From the NCBI GenBank assembly GCA_029857875.1, contig JAOUGB010000021.1:1-12582 (forward strand): DNA of 12,582 bases. Direction: 5' to 3'. The notes under the pieces were generated by a model. That model ran no database searches and was not told where the DNA came from. It saw only the letters and a list, made by a program, of their open reading frames with translations. The DNA comes from Desulfobacteraceae bacterium (GTDB taxonomy: Bacteria > Desulfobacterota > Desulfobacteria > Desulfobacterales > UBA11574). Made by a program: the position numbers and the translations under genes. Of this stretch, positions 6,994 through 12,582 are shown piece by piece; position 1 is the first letter of the stretch; each line of letters starts with the position of its first letter.

Positions 6994-8548
6994 TGTCCAA
7001 ATCCTCACCAAAATGAAGCGGCAGATATACGGTTAGGGTTGTTCCTTGGTCTTCTTGACTGCTTGCTTCAATCTTACCTCCCATCTTCTCGACAATCATA
7101 AAACAGACGGATAGTCCCAGACCGGTGCCTTTTCCGTATGCTTTGGTGGTAAAGAAAGGATCAAAAATATTTCCAAGATCTGTTTCTGGAATTCCGATGC
7201 CATTATCAATATAGTCTATTCTCAAGACATCCATGCCTTCAGTTGAATCATGCCGGATGTTTTTTTGGACATCGCTGGTAATCGATATTCTTCCCTTTGA
7301 AGGATCCTTTGACGATAAAATTGCATCTGCGGCATTGATCATCAGATTCAAAAAAACCTGTCTTAACTGATTCGGATCTGCCATAACCCTATCATTTTCC
7401 GCGAATAATCTTAAGTCCAAATCTATATCAGACATTAAAGGATGAAATCGAGATGCACCAATGGTATCTTCGATGATTTCGTGAACAGAAACAGTTTTCA
7501 CATCCTCGATCGAGGGCCTGGAGAAGTCAAGAAGTTGACGGATAATCGTATCGATTCGCTTTAACTCGGCTTCAGTACGCTGAAGAAATTCTTCTCTGTC
7601 TGTGTTTGAAATGTCATTTTCTTTAAGCAGTTCAAGATAACCGTTAATAATACCAATTGGGTTTCCGATTTCATGGGCGATTCCTGCAGATAATCTGCCG
7701 ACAGATGCCAATTTTTCCGCCCGGATGATATCTTTTTGAGCCTGTTGCAATTCATAATTTGCCTTCTCAAGGGATGCTACGGCAGACTGGAGTTTTTCTT
7801 TATCCTCAGCGATATGCCCAAGCATCCGATTCAATGCTTTTGAAAGCTTACTGAACTCGTTGTCTTCACTCTCAGACAGAAAAAATATTTCATTATCATC
7901 TTGATATTCTTCAGCTCTTTTGACCAGTCTCTGTAAAGGTCTTACCGCAATTCTGGTCATTCGATAAAAACCAATAAAGGTAAAAACAACCGTGTTTACA
8001 AGTATATATATTAATAATACATATTGCGTTCGCCTTAAAACCTCATAAACTCCTGTAAGGGACAGCGCAACGCTGCTCCCTCCGACAATCCTTCCTTCTC
8101 GAATTAAAGGTGCTGATACAATCATATCCTGCCCCTGGGTCCACACCTCCCACCAGGTTGAACCAAAAAATCGGGTGGTTTTAATTCCGGACCGAATTGT
8201 CTGTCGGGTAATAGCTTCGAGTTCGCCTTGTATATCACAGCTTTTGCCTCCTGAAAAAACTCGATTTTGATTTTCATCCATAATTAGGATACAAGAAAAT
8301 CCTGTTTCAGTGATCATTTTGGCAAAATCATCCTGAAAGTCAGAGGGTAAGATGACATTTTTCGAATTAGAATAATTTGTATTATTAAGTCTGATTCCTG
8401 ATAATAAAGCATATCCTTTTGTAATTTCTGACCTGATAAGAGCCTTCTGCATAAGAATAATCATTACAAATCCGGTTAAAATCATTGCCAGCAAAAAAAG
8501 CACTACCAGTTGAACAGCAATATTCGTCTTTAAACTTCGAGTATACAC
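6986..8548 (-). CDS. Membrane sensor histidine kinase paired with the downstream response regulator
   Basis: The 520-residue kinase (from the GTG start) has a first membrane helix at about 11-35, an extracytoplasmic sensor region at about 36-172, a second helix at about 175-197, and then a HAMP-like linker to about 250. A coiled-coil segment (about 250-282) leads to the HisKA box [13 protein letters not shown] with phospho-acceptor His292. The catalytic domain shows the N box [10 protein letters not shown] (401-410), G1 DNGIGIP (448-454), F box DPFFTTK (463-469) and G2 GKGTGLGLS (472-480). It should sense a periplasmic or envelope signal and phosphorylate the overlapping regulator. The sensor region has two Cys (86, 104) but no recognised named domain. 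The GTG at 8548 has AAAAGG at 6 nt and is preferred to an in-frame TTG at 8581 that lacks a ribosome site and falls inside a hairpin repeat. Confidence 0.92.
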   Translation of the reverse strand: MYTRSLKTNIAVQLVVLFLLAMILTGFVMIILMQKALIRSEITKGYALLSGIRLNNTNYSNSKNVILPSDFQDDFAKMITETGFSCILIMDENQNRVFSGGKSCDIQGELEAITRQTIRSGIKTTRFFGSTWWEVWTQGQDMIVSAPLIREGRIVGGSSVALSLTGVYEVLRRTQYVLLIYILVNTVVFTFIGFYRMTRIAVRPLQRLVKRAEEYQDDNEIFFLSESEDNEFSKLSKALNRMLGHIAEDKEKLQSAVASLEKANYELQQAQKDIIRAEKLASVGRLSAGIAHEIGNPIGIINGYLELLKENDISNTDREEFLQRTEAELKRIDTIIRQLLDFSRPSIEDVKTVSVHEIIEDTIGASRFHPLMSDIDLDLRLFAENDRVMADPNQLRQVFLNLMINAADAILSSKDPSKGRISITSDVQKNIRHDSTEGMDVLRIDYIDNGIGIPETDLGNIFDPFFTTKAYGKGTGLGLSVCFMIVEKMGGKIEASSQEDQGTTLTVYLPLHFGEDLDNG

Positions 8549-8554
8549 ATTGAA

Positions 8555-8560
8555 CCTTTT
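8555..8560 (-). promoter_or_regulatory. Ribosome binding site that decides the kinase start
   Basis: On the minus strand AAAAGG is followed by a 6-nt spacer and GTG at 8548. The upstream in-frame TTG (8579-8581) has no such site. The shorter reading leaves the 19-bp hairpin at 8572-8590 in the untranslated leader, not in the coding region. Confidence 0.65.
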
Positions 8561-8571
8561 AAGTAAAGAAT

Positions 8572-8590
8572 CCTGGCCCAAAGGACCAGG
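8572..8590. repeat. 19-bp hairpin repeat, copy 1
   Basis: CCTGGCCCAAAGGACCAGG can fold into a stem with one C-A mismatch and an AAA loop. It is identical over all 19 bases to the copy at 8799-8817, 227 bp away. It lies in the 5' leader of the kinase, and no T run follows it on either strand. Confidence 0.7.
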
Positions 8591-8636
8591 CTTTGGTTTA
8601 ACCCTAAAAGGGGCTGTTTCCCTGAAAGCCAGACAA

Positions 8637-8760
8637 GTTAAAAGTGCCTAAAGTGATCTAAAGTGCCTAAAGTTATGGAGTCGCTTCGCTCCGCTGATTT
8701 TATATAATTGATAGAATTCCTTAACTTTAGCTCACTTTAAACTTTAGTTCACTTCAAACT
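8637..8760. repeat. Interspersed palindromic element C (arms of TAAAGTGNNC units)
   Basis: In the divergent gap between the kinase and merR, the left arm (8639-8675) is four tandem units of 8-10 nt (TAAAAGTGCC, TAAAGTGATC, TAAAGTGCC, TAAAGTTA). The right arm (8722-8759) carries the same units inverted, allowing a stem of about 33 imperfect pairs. The loop holds CGCTTCGCTC (8682-8691) and ATAGAATTCCT (8711-8721), both also found in element A although A is built from a different arm unit. The element is flanked by the identical 19-bp hairpins at 8572 and 8799. There is no ORF. It is probably a related class of non-autonomous repeat. Confidence 0.7.
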
Positions 8761-8798
8761 CTTGCAGCGATTCTTCGGGCAGAGCCAAAGAACTTTGA

Positions 8799-8822
8799 CC
8801 TGGCCCAAAGGACCAGGTTTTT
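8799..8822 (+). terminator. 19-bp hairpin repeat, copy 2, followed by T5 (possible leader terminator)
   Basis: The same CCTGGCCCAAAGGACCAGG stem-loop as copy 1 spans 8799-8817, here followed directly by TTTTT (8818-8822) on the plus strand, with the stem extended by an A-T pair. This looks like an intrinsic terminator. It lies only 15 nt before the merR start, so it could attenuate merR transcription, or simply stop transcripts coming out of element C. The T run is short. Confidence 0.45.
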
Positions 8823-8837
8823 CAGGGCAAAATTAAA

Positions 8838-9185
8838 ATGCAGAACAATACACCCTATCAAAAAGAATTACCGGACAAACTTTACTTCAAGGTTGGAGAA
8901 GTCAGCTCGATTGTCGGCGTACCGGCATATGTTCTAAGGTTTTGGGAGTCTGAGTTTAAAAAGATAAGTCCCAAACGAACCTCCTCGGGTCAGAGATTGT
9001 ATAGGAAAAAAGATGTAGAGCTGATTCTATGGATCAAGCATCTCTTATATGAAAAAAAATTCACCATTGAGGGCGCCAAACAACGATTAAAAACTAAGCC
9101 CACCGGACAAAGGGAAAAGCCTCCTACCGACATCCTTCAAGAAATCTGCACCGAACTTCAAAAAATCCGTGATCTTTTAACCTGA
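8838..9185 (+). CDS. Small MerR-family transcriptional regulator
   Basis: The 115-residue protein is a MerR-type winged helix-turn-helix with almost no effector domain. Residues 16-41 (YFKVGEVSSIVGVP followed by LRFWESEF) form the recognition helices, and SGQRLYRKKDVELI (50-63) is the wing and following helix. FTIEGAKQRL (75-84) is the usual third helical element. A short helix (about 97-114) could serve as the dimerisation coil. There is no cysteine cluster for metal binding. It is a cytoplasmic DNA-binding protein, and similar short MerR proteins often sit near tRNA and ribosome genes in this bacterial group. Its ligand and targets are unknown. ATG 8838 has only AGGG about 10 nt upstream. 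It diverges from the kinase and precedes tRNA-Gly by 89 bp. Confidence 0.88.
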   Translation: MQNNTPYQKELPDKLYFKVGEVSSIVGVPAYVLRFWESEFKKISPKRTSSGQRLYRKKDVELILWIKHLLYEKKFTIEGAKQRLKTKPTGQREKPPTDILQEICTELQKIRDLLT

Positions 9186-9227
9186 TCCGTCTTCCATCTT
9201 TACCTTTAAAATTAATATTGAAAAATA

Positions 9228-9256
9228 TTGACAATGCATATTTTTTGTAATATTTT
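9228..9256 (+). promoter_or_regulatory. Candidate sigma-70 promoter for tRNA-Gly
   Basis: A perfect TTGACA (9228-9233) is followed after 17 nt by TATTTT (9251-9256), which matches the -10 consensus at four of six positions. A start near 9262 would leave a short 5' leader before the tRNA at 9275. The surrounding DNA is very AT-rich, as expected for a promoter. Confidence 0.5.
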
Positions 9257-9274
9257 TGTCGTGTTTCTTAACGG

Positions 9275-9349
9275 GCGGGCATAACTCAGTGGTAGAGTAC
9301 AAGCTTCCCAAGCTTGGAGTCGCGAGTTCAAATCTCGTTGCCCGCTCCA
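9275..9349 (+). tRNA. tRNA-Gly (anticodon CCC)
   Basis: This is a complete 75-nt cloverleaf with encoded CCA. Acceptor GCGGGCA (9275-9281) pairs with TGCCCGC, the D stem is ACTC/GAGT, and the anticodon stem is CAAGC/GCTTG. The loop TTCCCAA has anticodon CCC at 9307-9309. The T arm GCGAG-TTCAAAT-CTCGT contains one G-T pair, and then come discriminator T and CCA. It lies about 200 bp before rimP. E. coli likewise has a tRNA gene (metY) ahead of rimP-nusA-infB, though of a different specificity. Confidence 0.96.
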
Positions 9350-9447
9350 TTGAAGGTCGCCTTTTCATGATAAAGGTTGCTGAGTGTAGATTCTGGGAAT
9401 GAAGGTGTGATTTGGATTTAATTTTTCTCGCATGGGTAATTAAATGA

Positions 9448-9521
9448 ACAGGTAAAGTTTTTCAATCCACCAATAGATCTACCTGTATGAGAAGAAACGG
9501 GCGACAGCCCGTTTTTGTTTT
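9448..9521 (+). terminator. rimP leader hairpins: stem-loop plus strong intrinsic terminator (possible attenuator)
   Basis: A first stem ACAGGTA/TACCTGT (9448-9454 with 9480-9486) is followed at once by AAACGGGC-GACA-GCCCGTTT (9495-9514), a perfect 8-bp stem with a 4-nt loop, continuing into TTGTTTTTATT. This is the best intrinsic terminator in the window. It can end the tRNA-Gly transcript. It is also only about 35 nt from the rimP start, inside the probable operon leader, so it could act as an attenuator. Terminator-like leaders ahead of rimP are known in other bacteria. A separate promoter for rimP could lie between the tRNA and the hairpin, but only a poor match (TTGGAT at 9412) was found. 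Confidence 0.8.
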
Positions 9522-9554
9522 TATTAGGGAACACGAGTTGAAAGACTATTGAAA

Positions 9555-10091
9555 ATGAAAAAAGGGGGAAAGGGCAATAAAAGACCCAAAGACAAAAGCC
9601 GGAAACAAAATAATTGGTCACCGGATAATATGAAAAGAATGATTGCCCAGACAAAAGACTTATTAGATCCACTGTGTGAAGCCGAAGGGATAGAACTGGT
9701 GCACCTGGAGTGCCAACGTGAAGCCGGAGGCAGAATACTTCGTCTTTATATCGACAAACCCGGTGGTGTGACCTTGGATGATTGTATACATATCAGTCGT
9801 CAATCGAGTGACATGTTAGATGTATATCTCGAAGACACGGGGCCGTTCAACCTGGAAGTCTCATCGCCGGGACAGAATCGACCGCTGGGGAAAAAACGCG
9901 ACTTTGATAGATTCAAAGGAAACCGGGTAAATATTAGAACCACTTCGTCTGCTGGCGGTAAAAAGAAAATCAATGGTGTTCTGCTGGGCATATCAGAAGA
10001 TGTGGTAAAAGTTTCAATCGATGATCAAATAGTGGCTATTCCGTATCATGAAATTGTAACAGCCAGGCTTGCAGATAATATCCCTAAATAA
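9555..10091 (+). CDS. rimP: Ribosome maturation factor RimP
   Basis: RimP binds the 30S subunit and is needed for its late assembly. From ATG 9555 the protein has 178 residues. The family core begins near residue 30: LLDPLCEAEGIELVHLE, the strand ILRLYIDKPGGVTLDDC, the signature FNLEVSSPGQNRPL, and then the SH3-like C-terminal domain (KINGVLLGISEDVVKVSID). Typical length is about 150, so the first 25-30 residues are an extra, very basic segment rich in Lys, Arg and Gly. ATG 9630 would give 153 residues, the family's normal size. Neither start has a good ribosome site, so the start is uncertain. It is the first gene of rimP-nusA-infB, preceded by the leader terminator. Its tail overlaps no other gene, and element B follows 70 bp downstream. 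Confidence 0.92.
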   Translation: MKKGGKGNKRPKDKSRKQNNWSPDNMKRMIAQTKDLLDPLCEAEGIELVHLECQREAGGRILRLYIDKPGGVTLDDCIHISRQSSDMLDVYLEDTGPFNLEVSSPGQNRPLGKKRDFDRFKGNRVNIRTTSSAGGKKKINGVLLGISEDVVKVSIDDQIVAIPYHEIVTARLADNIPK

Positions 10092-10161
10092 ACGTATTGG
10101 AACTTTTAAACTTAATGAAAATATAAAACATTTTATGGGGCTTAAACGCTTGATTCGAATA

Positions 10162-10333
10162 TGGAATAATGGAATTGTGGAATACTGGAAGGCTGGTTTT
10201 AAAAAAGGATATTATCCATTTTTAATTTTATCGTCAGCACAAACTTTCTCATTAACCCATCATTGTATTATCCCGGAACCCATTATTCCAATATTCCAGC
10301 ATTCCAGCATTCCAATTGGGGCGAAGCCTCTAA
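10162..10333. repeat. Interspersed palindromic element B inside the rimP-nusA operon
   Basis: This is the second, inverted copy of the element A family. The left arm has TGGAATAA, TGGAATTG, TGGAATAC, TGGAAGGC at 10162-10193 (8-nt period). The right arm has ATTCCA at 10285, 10293, 10301 and 10309 (8-nt period). The outer right end reads, in reverse complement, TTAG followed by GCTTCGC and CCAATTGGAATG, matching the outer left end of A. It fills most of the 265-bp gap between rimP and nusA and would be transcribed with them. Open frames across it, which give peptides such as IIPIFQHSSIPIG, are products of the repeat and not genes. Confidence 0.75.
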
Positions 10334-10356
10334 CTTGATAATAGTGGAGAAAACGG

Positions 10357-11768
10357 ATGTTTATATCAGACATAAAGCGCGTCGTCGAACAGGTGAGTCG
10401 AGACAAGGGCATTAACCGTGAGATTTTAATCAAAGCTCTTGAGGAGGCTTTAGTATCTGCTGCGAGGAAAAAATTTGGGAGCAACGTCGATATTGAAGTT
10501 CGATACAATGAATCGACCGGCGAAATAGAGGTCTTCCAGTTTAAAGATGTTGCCGAAGTCATTACAGAACCTGACCTGCAAATCAGCATTGAAGAGGGAC
10601 GAAAGCTGGATCCGGAATGTGAAGTCGGCGATAGCCTCGGGACAAAAATGGACACTTCCACTTTCGGTCGCATCGCTGCTCAGTCTGCCAAGCAGGTCAT
10701 TATACAAAAAATGAAAGATGCTGAAAGAGATGCCGTCTATTCCAGCTTTATTGACCGAAAGGGTGAAATCATCAACGGAATCGTTCAGCGTTTTGATCGG
10801 AACGATATTATTGTTAATCTCGGACATACAGAAGGAATCCTTCCGGCTCGAGAACAGATCCCAAAGGAATCCTACCGTCGTGGCGATCGCATCAGAGCAT
10901 ACATTATCGATGTCCTTTACGACACACGCGGTCCGCAGATTGTTCTTTCCAGAACGCATCCTGATTTTTTAATCGCCCTTTTTAAAACAGAGGTGCCGGA
11001 AATAAACGAGGGGATCGTCACATTATCGGAGCCACACGTGAACCCGGCGTACGGGCAAAATTTGCAGTAACTTCAAATGATTCTGATATAGATCCCGTTG
11101 GCGCTTGCGTCGGAATGAAAGGCAGCCGCGTACAAAACGTTGTACAGGAACTCAGAGGTGAAAAAATAGATATTATTCCATATCATATTGATCCGGCAAG
11201 ATTTGTGTGCAATGCACTTGCGCCTGCGGAAATTTCAAGAGTTATTATAGACGAAGAGGATCGTTCCATGGAAGTTATTGTTCCTGATGAATTTCTTTCA
11301 ATAGCCATCGGGAAAAAAGGACAGAATGTACGACTGGCTTCAAAGTTGACCAAATGGCACCTTGATGTCATCAGTGAAACACGATACAGCGAAGCCATGC
11401 AGGACGGATATGATTCTCTTGTATCACTGTCGGATGTTGGGATCAGTCTGGCGGATGCATTGTATGAAAAAGGCTTTTTCTCTGCATATGAACTTAGCAA
11501 AGCCTCTGTAGAAGATCTAATTCAAATAAGAGATATTACTGAAGAAAAAGCCATCCAACTTATTGAGGATGCAAAGGAGTATATATTAAGCAAGGATCAA
11601 GCCGATGAAACATCCAAAGAAGCTTTTCTGGAAGAAAGCGATGATGACAATGATGTTTCAGATGTATCGGATTCTCCCAAAGCCTCTGAAGACCAACCCG
11701 GTAGCGATGAGGATGTGGCCAAGCAAACGATATTATCGGACGATAAAGCAACAGATTCTGCTGAATAA
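10357..11768 (+). CDS. nusA: Transcription factor NusA, split by an apparent single-base deletion
   Basis: NusA binds RNA polymerase and controls pausing, termination and antitermination. Read across the break, the protein is 470 residues. The N-terminal polymerase-binding domain (about 1-125) comes first, then S1 (about 135-200, GIVQRFDRNDIIVNLG). Two KH domains follow, including DPVGACVGMKGSRVQNVVQEL and IAIGKKGQNVRLASKL. A helix-hairpin-helix repeat (VGISLADALYEKGFFSAYEL) and an acidic tail close it. The first frame reads correctly to residue 222 (codon at 11020-11022) and then leaves NusA, stopping at 11070. NusA resumes one frame back from ATT 11022 with IIGATREPGVRAKFAV. One base is missing around 11019-11022. 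No slippery heptamer is present, and nusA is normally essential, so a sequencing or assembly error is likelier than a real mutation. The start ATG has GGAG at 7 nt. Confidence 0.92.
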
Positions 11769-11925
11769 CAAAATAATCATCTGGACAAAGACATCGTAAG
11801 ACAAAAATAAATAACGTCGAATAAAGAAAAAAACTCTGTTTGAAGATGACAACCCAATTAATGTCAGGAAATAGAAAACCAACACATACAACAGGCTACA
11901 AATAAATTACTTTAGGGGGGATTGG
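11769..11925 (+). other. nusA-infB spacer, no gene seen
   Basis: This is 157 bp of AT-rich DNA without a terminator-like stem. Many bacteria carry a small ylxR gene here, but no such frame is present. The spacer ends in the infB ribosome site AGGGGGG (11914-11920). Read-through from nusA into infB is expected. Confidence 0.5.
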
Positions 11926-12582
11926 ATGGCAAAGATCAGAATATATGAGCTTGCCAGGGATCTTAACATGACCAATAAAATGCTTCTTGAAAAAATACGG
12001 AATATGGATATTGACGCAAAAAGCCATATGAGTTCTCTGGATGATGACACTTTAGCCCGTATTAGAGGAAAGATTCTTGGTTCGCCAGCAAAAGAAATTG
12101 AGGAAACGCGTATAAAGCCGACACTGATCAGAAGGCGTAAAAAACGTGTCCGACAGAAACCGGTTGAAATTGAAACAAGTGCTGAACCGGAATTGCGTCC
12201 CGAAAAGATAGAAGTTGAGGATCAGATATCTGAAAAAATTCTTGAAGACAAAGAACTGCCCCCTGAAAAAGAAACCAAAGAGCCTGAAAAGAAAGAAATC
12301 GCTGAAATAGTGGCTGAAGAAACAGCAGGTATTGAAAAAGAAAGTGCTAAAAAAATCGAAGCTCCTGATGAAATTATTGCAAAATCCGAAGTTCCCAAAG
12401 AAAAACCTGAAGCCGAAAAGCCGGTCATAAAAATACTTGAAAAACCCGCTGCTCTGAAGAAATTCAAACCCAAAAAAGTCACCAAAAAACGTAAAAAAGA
12501 TACGCCGGCAAAGATAATAAAACTGCCTGTAACACCTCCCCCCAAGGAAAAAGAGCCCGAGATCGAAAAAGACCTTGTTTCC
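11926..12582 (+). CDS. infB: Translation initiation factor IF-2, N-terminal part (runs off the right edge)
   Basis: IF-2 is the GTPase that places initiator tRNA on the 30S subunit. The window holds the first 219 codons. Residues 1-50 are the conserved IF2-N domain (MAKIRIYELARDLN, then MTNKMLLEKIRNMDID and DDDTLARIRGKI), which is recognisable by itself. After this comes a long low-complexity linker rich in Glu, Lys and Pro, with one basic patch (LIRRRKKRVRQK, about 67-78) and another near 190-200 (KKFKPKKVTKKRKK). Such charged linkers precede the G domain in many proteobacterial IF-2 proteins. The GTPase domain itself lies beyond the edge. ATG 11926 has AGGGGGG 5 nt upstream. It is the third gene of the rimP-nusA-infB operon. 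Confidence 0.93.
   Translation, partial: MAKIRIYELARDLNMTNKMLLEKIRNMDIDAKSHMSSLDDDTLARIRGKILGSPAKEIEETRIKPTLIRRRKKRVRQKPVEIETSAEPELRPEKIEVEDQISEKILEDKELPPEKETKEPEKKEIAEIVAEETAGIEKESAKKIEAPDEIIAKSEVPKEKPEAEKPVIKILEKPAALKKFKPKKVTKKRKKDTPAKIIKLPVTPPPKEKEPEIEKDLVS

Noticed and set aside
8549..8581. Longer kinase reading from TTG 8581
   Set aside because: It has no ribosome site and begins inside the 19-bp hairpin repeat. GTG 8548 has AAAAGG at 6 nt.
9177..9368. Minus-strand open frame with the peptide RATRFELATPSLGSLYSTTELCPP
   Set aside because: It is the antisense of tRNA-Gly. Such peptides are well-known spurious database entries made from tRNA complements.
10069..10338. Plus-strand 89-codon open frame between rimP and nusA
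   Set aside because: It runs across element B. Its periodic IPIFQHSSIPIG-like peptide is a translation of the ATTCCA units, and it has no ribosome site.
10260..10959. Minus-strand open frames over the 5' half of nusA
   Set aside because: They are antisense to clear NusA coding sequence and have no recognisable domain.
11017..11027. Programmed -1 frameshifting in nusA
   Set aside because: There is no slippery heptamer and no clear stimulatory stem just downstream, and nusA is not known to use recoding.

Overview
The window reads as chromosomal DNA of a Gram-negative, probably desulfobacterial (former Deltaproteobacteria, Desulfobacterales-type) organism. This is an inference from the protein families, the two-component pair with a sigma-54 activator, the housekeeping gene order, and short interspersed palindromic repeats in the gaps. 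No gene in the window is diagnostic of a metabolism, so the placement is tentative.

Layout. At the left edge lies the first 288 codons of mfd on the minus strand. A gap containing repeat element A and a tRNA-Thr(CGT) follows. A plus-strand block then carries a PurD-like ATP-grasp ligase, an unrecognised 43-residue ORF, and a gene for an IHF-alpha-type DNA-bending protein. Convergent to it is a minus-strand block: a sensor histidine kinase and its sigma-54 response regulator (overlapping, translationally coupled), then a GH13_18 phosphorylase most like glucosylglycerate phosphorylase (YcjM type). A roughly 200-bp palindromic element separates the regulator from the phosphorylase. A small MerR-type regulator diverges from the kinase across a gap holding element C between two identical 19-bp hairpins. 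The right third is a tRNA-Gly(CCC), a leader with a strong terminator-like hairpin, and the conserved rimP-nusA-infB transcription/translation operon. infB runs off the edge.

Two things stand out in the right-hand operon. nusA carries an apparent single-base deletion that splits it into two frames, and element B, the second copy of the element A family, sits between rimP and nusA.

I found no defence system, CRISPR array, prophage or insertion-sequence transposase. The most unusual content is the set of intergenic repeats. Elements A and B are inverted-arm structures whose arms are four 8-nt TGGAATNN units each. Element C has the same plan built from 8-10-nt TAAAGT-type units and shares two short loop motifs with A. 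A separate palindromic element lies at 5369-5568. They look like non-autonomous mobile or structured-RNA repeats, but nothing in the window shows how they move or whether they act.
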